A stretch of 5,219 nucleotides of DNA from an uncultured Lentisphaeraceae bacterium (GTDB taxonomy: Bacteria > Verrucomicrobiota > Kiritimatiellia > RFP12 > DVOR01). The stretch spans positions 1-5,219 of the forward strand of contig CALBHX010000109.1 in assembly GCA_937892925.1 (NCBI GenBank). The letters are read 5' to 3'. Below the pieces are notes generated by a model, which saw nothing but the letters and a program-made list of their open reading frames with translations, had not been told where the DNA came from and did not search any database. This document shows, piece by piece, positions 1-5,219 of the stretch. How positions within the stretch are numbered: the first letter of the stretch is position 1; each line of letters begins with the position of its first letter. The position numbers and the translations under genes were made by a program.

Positions 1-1986
1 GACATATAAAGCTTCTGGGGTTCCTTTGCAAAACAAAATAATCGTTGCACCCTCAGGGACGAGTGCATACTCCTTATTCAAAATCATACCGCCCCAAGTG
101 AAACGTTTGATATAAGTGAACCCATACATCGGTTCGTAATACACACAGGTGAACACATCGTCGCGATTGTAGATACCCGCAGTGAAATAAATTACAGGAG
201 CACGGGGCTTAAGCGCATCCAACCAATCTTTTTCCGGTTCATAGACGGCATCTGCCAAAAGTTTATTTGGCGGCGCAACAAACCGATAATGCCCATTGCT
301 CCATAATAAGAAAAGCCGATCTCTGCTAGAACAAGGGAAAAGAACCTGTCCTTGGCGAATTTCATACCCGATATACCGATCCTCAGACAAACGAATCGTT
401 AATTCCGTTGCCGTTAATGCCCGTTCATCGATATTGGTGAACCCATTCATCTCAATTTCTGTTAGACGGGGATATTCTTTCGCATACGTTTTAATCAAAT
501 CCCTGAGATATTTAACCGCATACCGTGCCAAATGTTCCAGTCGATCTTGAATTTGTGCATACTCGGCACGCAATGCCTCCATCTCTTCCAGATGACGATT
601 AATATCGTAAAGCGATATTCGGCGAATTGGAATCTTCAACAGCATGTCAATTTCATCATCCGTAAGAGGATGCTTTAACATCTGTTCATACGGCATAAAC
701 CCTGTCCGAACTTCTCGTGCAACAGCCTCGGATGTCTTAACCGATTCAATTCGTTTATAGATTCGCTTTTCTATAAAAAGTGATTCCAATGTCCTACGCG
801 TCATTAATTCATCGATCTCAGCCAATCGAACCGTAAACTCTCGACGAAACACATCCAACAACAACTCAACATGACGCTGCAACAATTGCGAGACCGTCCC
901 CTCACACGGACGGTTCTCACTGAGTGCGACAATGCGACTGACAATTTTTCGTTCACAGTCCGTGAACGCGTAAAGAGCCTCTCGAACCTTTTCCGGATTG
1001 GCACCCTTTGCCAGCAAAAGTTCCACCTCTACATGCTCAGCTGTTAGGTTCTTTATCGACTGAATTGGCAATTTTTTAAGCTTAATTACTTTTTCTATCG
1101 ATTCACACAATCTGCCCACAGTAAGACCATACGGAAGTGAAACGATAACGAGTTTATCTCCCTTCGCCCCATCTCGCCTCTCTATTTGGGCTCGGACGCG
1201 AACACTTCCCCGCCCATCGTCATATTCAGAAACATCCATTACTCCACCAGTAATGAAATCCGGATAAATAGCCGGGCAGGGTTTCTTTTGAAGGATCGCG
1301 ATTTCTGCTTCCAATAATTCAATAAAGTTATGTGGTAGAATGGACGTAGAAAGCCCAACTGCGATCCCATCAATTCCAAGCATAAGGCTCAATGGAATCT
1401 TGACAGGCAACAAAACCGGTTCGCGTCTGCGGCCATCATAACTAGGCACATATGTTGTAATTTTAGGAGAAAATAGCTGTTCCCTGGCCAATTTGGTTAA
1501 ACGACACTCAATATACCGTCCAGCTGCAGCTTCATCCCCAGTGAAAATATTTCCAAAATTACCTTGTCCCTCGATCAGATACCGTTTATTTGCCAATGTT
1601 ACGATCGCATCTTTAATGGCAGCATCGCCATGCGGATGATATTGCATTGCATCTCCAACGACACCCGCGACTTTAAAGAATGTTCCATTATCCTTCTCCC
1701 ACATAGCATGTAATAGCCGACGCTGAACAGGTTTAAGGCCATCCTCTACCGTTGGTAAAGCGCGATCACAAATTGAATACGATGCAAACTCCAGAAAGTT
1801 TATATTCATTAAACGAGCAAACGGGCCTCGGTCAACTACTGACACACTCGAACCCGGCCGTTCAGCAGCATCCTCAGCCGACTTCACTTCTCCGCCCATC
1901 TCCGGCTCAAGTTCCCCTTCTGACAAACCACCCGCTTCCTGATCAAATAAAGCATCCAAATCTTCCGAATCCGATTTCCTTGACAT
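1..1986 (-). CDS. parC: DNA topoisomerase IV (gyrase-like) subunit A, ParC-type, 3' end cut by window edge
   Basis: This is the DNA-cleaving A subunit of a type IIA topoisomerase, which with its ATPase partner (ParE/GyrB type) passes one duplex through a transient double-strand break to unlink or relax chromosomes. I translated the frame by hand: 662 residues with no stop. After an acidic tail (residues 1-50) comes the winged-helix core with GLKPVQRR (83-90), QYHPHGD (115-121) and GRYIE (156-160), in which Tyr158 is the catalytic tyrosine and Arg157 its partner. YDGRR follows near 183, then the tower and coiled-coil region (about 350-500), then the start of a beta-pinwheel C-terminal domain. 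No QRRGGRG-type GyrA box is visible, and the MQYHPHGD and YDGRR context resembles Bacteroidota/PVC ParC, so topoisomerase IV is favoured over gyrase. Family members are often 800-900 residues, so 150 or more residues probably lie outside. The start at 1986 is chosen for its AAGAGGT site. The partner subunit gene is not in view. Confidence 0.93.
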   Translation of the reverse strand, partial: MSRKSDSEDLDALFDQEAGGLSEGELEPEMGGEVKSAEDAAERPGSSVSVVDRGPFARLMNINFLEFASYSICDRALPTVEDGLKPVQRRLLHAMWEKDNGTFFKVAGVVGDAMQYHPHGDAAIKDAIVTLANKRYLIEGQGNFGNIFTGDEAAAGRYIECRLTKLAREQLFSPKITTYVPSYDGRRREPVLLPVKIPLSLMLGIDGIAVGLSTSILPHNFIELLEAEIAILQKKPCPAIYPDFITGGVMDVSEYDDGRGSVRVRAQIERRDGAKGDKLVIVSLPYGLTVGRLCESIEKVIKLKKLPIQSIKNLTAEHVEVELLLAKGANPEKVREALYAFTDCERKIVSRIVALSENRPCEGTVSQLLQRHVELLLDVFRREFTVRLAEIDELMTRRTLESLFIEKRIYKRIESVKTSEAVAREVRTGFMPYEQMLKHPLTDDEIDMLLKIPIRRISLYDINRHLEEMEALRAEYAQIQDRLEHLARYAVKYLRDLIKTYAKEYPRLTEIEMNGFTNIDERALTATELTIRLSEDRYIGYEIRQGQVLFPCSSRDRLFLLWSNGHYRFVAPPNKLLADAVYEPEKDWLDALKPRAPVIYFTAGIYNRDDVFTCVYYEPMYGFTYIKRFTWGGMILNKEYALVPEGATIILFCKGTPEALYV

Positions 1987-2078
1987 AGCAACCTCTTAAA
2001 CGCAATCACCTGTGCTTCAGATAAACATCATTTCCGTTTCAAGAATACGATGTTTCCGCTCAACCTCACTCAATGCGA
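1987..2078 (-). other. 92-base intergenic gap between binding-protein gene and topoisomerase gene
   Basis: This is the only real gap in the window. Reading on the minus strand, there is no GC-rich hairpin followed by a T-run, so I see no intrinsic terminator after the binding-protein gene. A TTGAAA hexamer (2037-2042) resembles a -35 box, but no -10 box sits at 16-18 bases from it. A 7-base inverted repeat (AAACATC/GATGTTT, plus-strand 2023-2029 and 2049-2055) spans a 19-base loop and is weak. The topoisomerase gene could be read through from the operon upstream or have its own non-standard promoter; the sequence does not decide. Confidence 0.5.
1991..1997 (-). promoter_or_regulatory. Ribosome binding site of the topoisomerase gene
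   Basis: AAGAGGT lies four bases before the ATG at 1986 (five if AAGAGG is taken as the core). It decides the start: the next in-frame Met (residue 60, ATG at 1809), where the conserved core begins, has no purine-rich site before it. The acidic N-terminal tail is therefore probably translated. Confidence 0.65.
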
Positions 2079-3884
2079 TTACTCACCACCCATGACCTCA
2101 TCATAATAAACTTCAGCCGTACGCCCAGGGAGAGGCGTTCCCTCACGCATAGCCTGCTTTAATTCTCGAGCTGAATCTGCATCATACCACCAGTAGATCG
2201 GAATGCTTAACTCATCCCCATAACGCCCAAGAATACTATCAGGTGTGCCGAACTTATTCCAATACAACAACCGCGTGGAATCTACCCCCCACGAGAGCAT
2301 AACAGGAACTTGCCGTGTTGCAATCGCATCAATCTGCCGCATAATCCGATTACGTTTTGCTGCTGAAAATTCAGTTTTCTGCATCTCAATCAATCGGTCA
2401 ACTTCCGCATTCCTAAATCCTGGATGATTGATACCATTTGGGGCATCGGCGTACGTTGAGCTCCACATCGCTTCCGGATCACGAAACAGAGAACCGGAAA
2501 ACGCAGTGGTCGTCACATCAAAATTATGTTTCTCCATCTCACGCATCCAAGTGGCAAAATCCTTTTGTGAGATCTCAAGGCCAATCCCAAGTCGATCCAA
2601 AGCTTCTTTGAACAAGGCAAGATATACACTGTCATTTGCAGTTCGCGTTAGAATACGTACAACAAACGGTTTTCCATCCCGTTCCATTTTTCCCGTCTCG
2701 GGATTAATCGTGAAACCTGCCTCCTTTAACAGGCGACGCGCCTCTTCCGGATTGTACTCAAATTGCGGATTTTCACACGGATCATTCGCATCATACAAAT
2801 CTGAACAATATGACCTCAACATGAAATACGCGTTATACATCAACGTACGCACCATTCGACGCCGATCAAACAAATGTGCCAACGCTTGACGAACTCGCAA
2901 GTCATCATAGGGTTTACGACGCATATTAAATGCCAAACCTTGAAATCCTATTGGTTCGTGGTTATGCACATTCTGTTTAACGACCCAATTCTTTTCAAAC
3001 CGTTCCCCCACACTCTCCGTATTCCAGACACGTGCTGAGTAAACGGCATAAGTATCCACCTCTCCTTTTTTAAACGCCTCATATGCATTATTTTGATCCA
3101 TAAAAAAACGAATACGAATGGTGTCAAAATTATAAATTCCCTTCCCCGCAGGCGTTGAAAAGCACCACCAATCCGGGCGCCGTGTAAGCGTTAAACTCAA
3201 CCCCTCCTTGTGTTCTGAAACATAATAAGGACCACCGACAATCGGTAAATCAAAATTGATCTCATTGAAATAAAGCCCTTCATCGATACCTTTTGCTCGG
3301 CACTTCGCTTTCGCAGATTCCAACAGTTTTTTAGGCATTACATAAAGAGACCCACCCAAGCTACTCAGATTCCGCCAATGAACCTCCTTACAAGGAAAAA
3401 CAATCGTTCGCTGATCAATCACAATAGGCGTATCCAATGCAGCAAATAAAACTTTAAACTGCCCGGAAAGACTTTTAGGAGCCATCACTGCGTCAAATGT
3501 CGCCTTCACGTCTTCTGCAGTGACCGGCGAACCATCACTCCATGTTGCACGCGGATCAATATGAAATGTATAAGAACGTTTATCTTCACTAATCTCCCAC
3601 CAATCAGCCAGACTGGGACCATAATCCCCCGTTCGAGAATCAATCGCCAACAGTGACGGATACAAGATTCCAAACACCATCATTGTGAAGGTGTTATTGT
3701 CCAGGTATCCGTTAAAACTTTTAGGCGGATTGTTTCCAGCATAAACCAGTGTGCCGCCGGATTGCGCAAATGGTGAGGCGCAAGGATCAGCTTCCTCTTT
3801 CCAATCCTTAGAAGGAAATCTCTCCGCAACAACAACATCTGCGAACAGCAAAACTACCCACAAAAGGCACGACGTCAATTTCAT
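2079..3884 (-). CDS. Extracellular solute-binding protein family 5, YejA-like (oligopeptide ABC uptake)
   Basis: This 601-residue protein is a periplasmic binding protein (SBP_bac_5 family) that captures peptides or similar solutes for an ABC importer. Residues 1-20 form a Sec signal peptide: charged start, hydrophobic stretch LLWVVLLF, predicted cleavage after VVA20. There is no lipobox, so the mature protein should be soluble in the periplasm. Family landmarks are GGTLVY (43-48), WSDGSPVTAEDV (115-126), GGPYYVSE (217-224) and LRVRQALAHLFDR (329-341). Several stretches match my recollection of E. coli YejA (microcin C/peptide binding, about 604 residues): YNFDTIR (251-257), AYEAFKKGEVD (267-277), LAFNMRR (317-323) and a C-terminal WWYD (565-568). 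The mature part has six cysteines (35, 165, 195, 241, 360, 370). The gene starts on ATGA shared with the tadA stop. No permease or ATPase gene is in view, so the transporter partner and ligand are unknown. Class is confident; YejA subfamily is likely. Confidence 0.93.
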   Translation of the reverse strand: MKLTSCLLWVVLLFADVVVAERFPSKDWKEEADPCASPFAQSGGTLVYAGNNPPKSFNGYLDNNTFTMMVFGILYPSLLAIDSRTGDYGPSLADWWEISEDKRSYTFHIDPRATWSDGSPVTAEDVKATFDAVMAPKSLSGQFKVLFAALDTPIVIDQRTIVFPCKEVHWRNLSSLGGSLYVMPKKLLESAKAKCRAKGIDEGLYFNEINFDLPIVGGPYYVSEHKEGLSLTLTRRPDWWCFSTPAGKGIYNFDTIRIRFFMDQNNAYEAFKKGEVDTYAVYSARVWNTESVGERFEKNWVVKQNVHNHEPIGFQGLAFNMRRKPYDDLRVRQALAHLFDRRRMVRTLMYNAYFMLRSYCSDLYDANDPCENPQFEYNPEEARRLLKEAGFTINPETGKMERDGKPFVVRILTRTANDSVYLALFKEALDRLGIGLEISQKDFATWMREMEKHNFDVTTTAFSGSLFRDPEAMWSSTYADAPNGINHPGFRNAEVDRLIEMQKTEFSAAKRNRIMRQIDAIATRQVPVMLSWGVDSTRLLYWNKFGTPDSILGRYGDELSIPIYWWYDADSARELKQAMREGTPLPGRTAEVYYDEVMGGE

Positions 3885-4417
3885 TGTCGCGATTCCTTTC
3901 TACGCGCTCTGAAAAAACCTATAAACTGCTCCCGGCAAGATGCTTCGAGTATACCTGAAAGCAAAAATGGACGATGATTGCTCCGACTATCTGAAAGTAT
4001 ACCAAAAGCACTCTCTCCTCCGCGATCAGGATCGCCAAACCCCCAAACTATTCCTGCAGGACGCGCCCAAATCAAGGATCCTGCACACATAGGGCATGGT
4101 TCTTTAGTGACATATATGAACGTTCGGGTTAAACGCCAATCCCCCCGAACCTTCGTTGCAGCCCTGATCGCCAAAATCTCTGCATGAGCAGTCGGATCAT
4201 GCAACGTTTCGGTTTGGTTATGCGCTTGCGCTAAAACAGTCGCAAAACACGGGTCTCTCGGACGTTTTGGATTCGCAACCCCAGGCAAAAGACAGTCCTT
4301 CGGTAATTCTACAATCACACATCCGCAAGGTACCTCTCCCGTTTCAGAGGAAAGCTCCGCCTCCCGTAACGCCAGCCCCATGAAGTATTCATGGAAAGCC
4401 AATTCCTCTACCGTCAT
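3881..4417 (-). CDS. tadA: tRNA-specific adenosine deaminase TadA, with a 20-residue insertion
   Basis: A zinc-dependent deaminase of the cytidine deaminase fold, predicted to convert wobble adenosine 34 to inosine in tRNA-Arg(ACG) in the cytoplasm. It has 178 residues (E. coli about 167). Zinc and catalytic signatures are complete: HAE at 78-80 (His78 ligand, Glu80 proton shuttle) and PCPMC at 107-111 (Cys108 and Cys111 ligands). Asn67 matches E. coli Asn46, and the DPTAHAE, NHR and C-terminal GFFRARR segments favour TadA over guanine or cytosine deaminases. Between strand beta1 (CGCVIV, 31-36) and beta2 (TVLAQAHN, 60-67) there are about 20 more residues than in E. coli, with Cys42 and Cys57. 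I chose the ATG at 4417 over the longer in-frame ATG at 4444: it overlaps the glycosyltransferase stop as ATGA, has GAAGGG six bases upstream, and gives the usual TadA N-terminus (LAFHEYFMGLAL). The ATG at 4444 directly abuts its GGAGGT. The stop overlaps the next gene by four bases. Confidence 0.94.
   Translation of the reverse strand: MTVEELAFHEYFMGLALREAELSSETGEVPCGCVIVELPKDCLLPGVANPKRPRDPCFATVLAQAHNQTETLHDPTAHAEILAIRAATKVRGDWRLTRTFIYVTKEPCPMCAGSLIWARPAGIVWGFGDPDRGGESAFGILSDSRSNHRPFLLSGILEASCREQFIGFFRARRKESRQ
3894..3900 (-). promoter_or_regulatory. Ribosome binding site of the solute-binding protein gene, inside tadA
   Basis: GAAAGGA lies nine bases before the ATG at 3884 and within the last codons of tadA. 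It supports the start that overlaps the tadA stop by four bases, and so supports translation coupled to or reinitiated after tadA. Confidence 0.6.
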
Positions 4418-5219
4418 GCCAAACCCTTCAAATAGATTCGCCATACCTCCAACGATGCCCTAGCGGTAGCCGTCCATGTTCGTTCTGCTGCACACGCGAA
4501 TCCACGCTCACGAAGACGCTCACGCAAATGCAGCGAAAGCGTCAACATTACAAGCGCCCTTGCCCACTCCATCGGATCTGTTGGGTGAACCCGAAGTACA
4601 GCTCTGCCAAATAATTCCTCACACACCTGCGTAGCCGCACAAATCACTGGCGTTCCACACGCCATGCTTTGTAGAACCGAAGAGGGCTCCTCAACCTGTC
4701 GCGAAGGCTCAAGCGTTGCCACTGCTCCACTATATAATGCCGCAAGATCCTTGTGAGAAATAGACGCCTCATCAACAAAACGAACCAGACCCTCTAAATG
4801 CGCATTTCTCACATCCTCTTGCAATTTTCTCGAAAGGCCTTGCCTTCCAACAATCACACATGCGACACTTGACACCTCCTCGTTACACGCCAACGCCTGC
4901 AAAGGGACTGCCAATTCTTCCGGTGTACTATTTCCTTCAATCATCAACACATAACGCTTAGGCACCAACCAGCGCCTACGCGCCACCAACACTTCTTCCT
5001 CTGAATACGGGCGGAAACAGGGTAATACCCCATTTGGAATCACGCGCACCCGATGACGCACCTGCAACCCCAACGCCACAATTAACTGAACTTCCAATAC
5101 ATGACTTGGACAGAAAAGAATATCTGCCGAGCAGAACTTCCGTCCACATTGCAACCACCATCGCAACCATTGCCATCTGGTGAATATCCCCTCTCTGTGA
5201 AACGGCTTCAACGCTTCAG
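4414..5219 (-). CDS. Glycosyltransferase, GT4-like (GT-B fold), 5' end cut by window edge
   Basis: This is the C-terminal part of a GT-B glycosyltransferase, probably transferring a sugar from a nucleotide donor during envelope or exopolysaccharide synthesis; donor and acceptor are not readable. About 268 residues are visible and the frame is open to the right edge, so the N-terminal acceptor domain is mostly missing. A TTG at 5211 is in frame but lies mid-domain and is not taken as the start. Numbering from that codon: the end of the first domain (SADILFCPSHV, 28-38), the linker IPNGV (58-62), a Rossmann-type donor domain with VACVIVGR (116-123), and MACGTPVI (183-190). The C-terminal helix (RTWTATARASLEVWR, 244-258) is also typical of GT4. 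The usual E-x7-E motif before MACG is altered: Gln181 replaces the second Glu, and the first position is Val173 with Glu174-Glu175 beside it. The stop overlaps tadA by four bases. Confidence 0.85.
   Translation of the reverse strand, partial: EALKPFHREGIFTRWQWLRWWLQCGRKFCSADILFCPSHVLEVQLIVALGLQVRHRVRVIPNGVLPCFRPYSEEEVLVARRRWLVPKRYVLMIEGNSTPEELAVPLQALACNEEVSSVACVIVGRQGLSRKLQEDVRNAHLEGLVRFVDEASISHKDLAALYSGAVATLEPSRQVEEPSSVLQSMACGTPVICAATQVCEELFGRAVLRVHPTDPMEWARALVMLTLSLHLRERLRERGFACAAERTWTATARASLEVWRIYLKGLA
4424..4429 (-). promoter_or_regulatory. Ribosome binding site deciding the tadA start
   Basis: GAAGGG sits six bases before the ATG at 4417, inside the end of the glycosyltransferase gene. 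With the ATGA overlap it makes 4417 the better tadA start. The competing GGAGGT (4445-4450) touches the ATG at 4444 with no spacer, which is a poor distance for initiation. Confidence 0.6.

Noticed and set aside
296..1004. Short open frames on the plus strand (296-550) and in another minus frame (804-1004)
   Set aside because: They lie inside the topoisomerase gene, whose frame is intact and matches family motifs throughout; the short products show no recognisable domain.
1752..1988. 78-residue plus-strand frame rich in Pro and Leu
   Set aside because: It is antisense to the topoisomerase N-terminal tail and core and ends at the topoisomerase start region; no ribosome site or homology was recognised.
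2023..2055. 7-base inverted repeat as a terminator or operator
   Set aside because: The stem is AT-rich with a 19-base loop and no T-run in either direction; such repeats arise by chance in AT-rich gaps.
2245..2889. Two abutting plus-strand frames (60 and 153 residues)
   Set aside because: Both are antisense to the solute-binding protein gene, which is continuous and well supported.
3978..4187. 69-residue plus-strand frame
   Set aside because: Antisense to the catalytic part of tadA; shadow of the real gene.
3881..4417. Guanine deaminase or cytosine deaminase instead of TadA
   Set aside because: DPTAHAE, Asn67, the NHR segment and the GFFRARR tail match TadA better; related deaminases share only the zinc motifs.
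4418..4444. Longer tadA starting at ATG 4444 (187 residues)
   Set aside because: GGAGGT touches the ATG with no spacer, the nine extra residues do not match the family N-terminus I recall, and the 4417 start has both a spaced GAAGGG and an ATGA overlap.
4976..5176. 66-residue minus frame overlapping the glycosyltransferase
   Set aside because: Out of frame with the glycosyltransferase, and low in complexity at its start; shadow frame.
5209..5211. TTG at 5211 as the glycosyltransferase start
   Set aside because: The frame stays open to the window edge, and a GT4 protein starting here would lack most of its N-terminal domain; truncation by the window edge is the simpler reading.

Overview
The window holds four genes, all on the minus strand. 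They read from the right edge to the left edge in the order: glycosyltransferase (5' end cut off), tadA, a YejA-like peptide-binding protein, and a type IIA topoisomerase A subunit (3' end cut off). Almost every base is coding. The only real gap is 92 bases between the binding-protein gene and the topoisomerase gene. I see no RNA genes, insertion sequences, CRISPR arrays or phage genes, and the plus strand carries only shadow reading frames.

Organism: a bacterium of moderate G+C (judged by eye). The topoisomerase A subunit is of the branch I associate with Bacteroidota ParC and related PVC-group (Verrucomicrobiota/Chlamydiota) proteins: the core reads through MQYHPHGD, GRYIE and YDGRR..P. A free-living Gram-negative bacterium, possibly of the Verrucomicrobiota/PVC type, is my best guess, but this is a weak inference from one protein branch and general style.

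Layout: 4414-5219 encodes the C-terminal part of a GT4-like (GT-B fold) glycosyltransferase. It overlaps tadA (3881-4417) by four bases (ATGA), and tadA overlaps the solute-binding protein gene (2079-3884) by another ATGA. The three genes therefore look like one translationally coupled operon. After 92 bases without a clear promoter or terminator, the topoisomerase gene starts at 1986 and is open to the left edge.

Function: the operon combines envelope or polysaccharide glycosylation, tRNA wobble editing (A34 to I34), a secreted oligopeptide-binding protein with no permease gene in view, and a chromosome decatenation/topology subunit. They share no obvious pathway, so this looks like an ordinary housekeeping stretch and not a dedicated system. 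The points worth a second look are a 20-residue cysteine-containing insertion in TadA, a degraded nucleotide-binding motif in the glycosyltransferase, an orphan cysteine-rich YejA-like protein, and an acidic N-terminal extension on the topoisomerase. I found no convincing undescribed system here.
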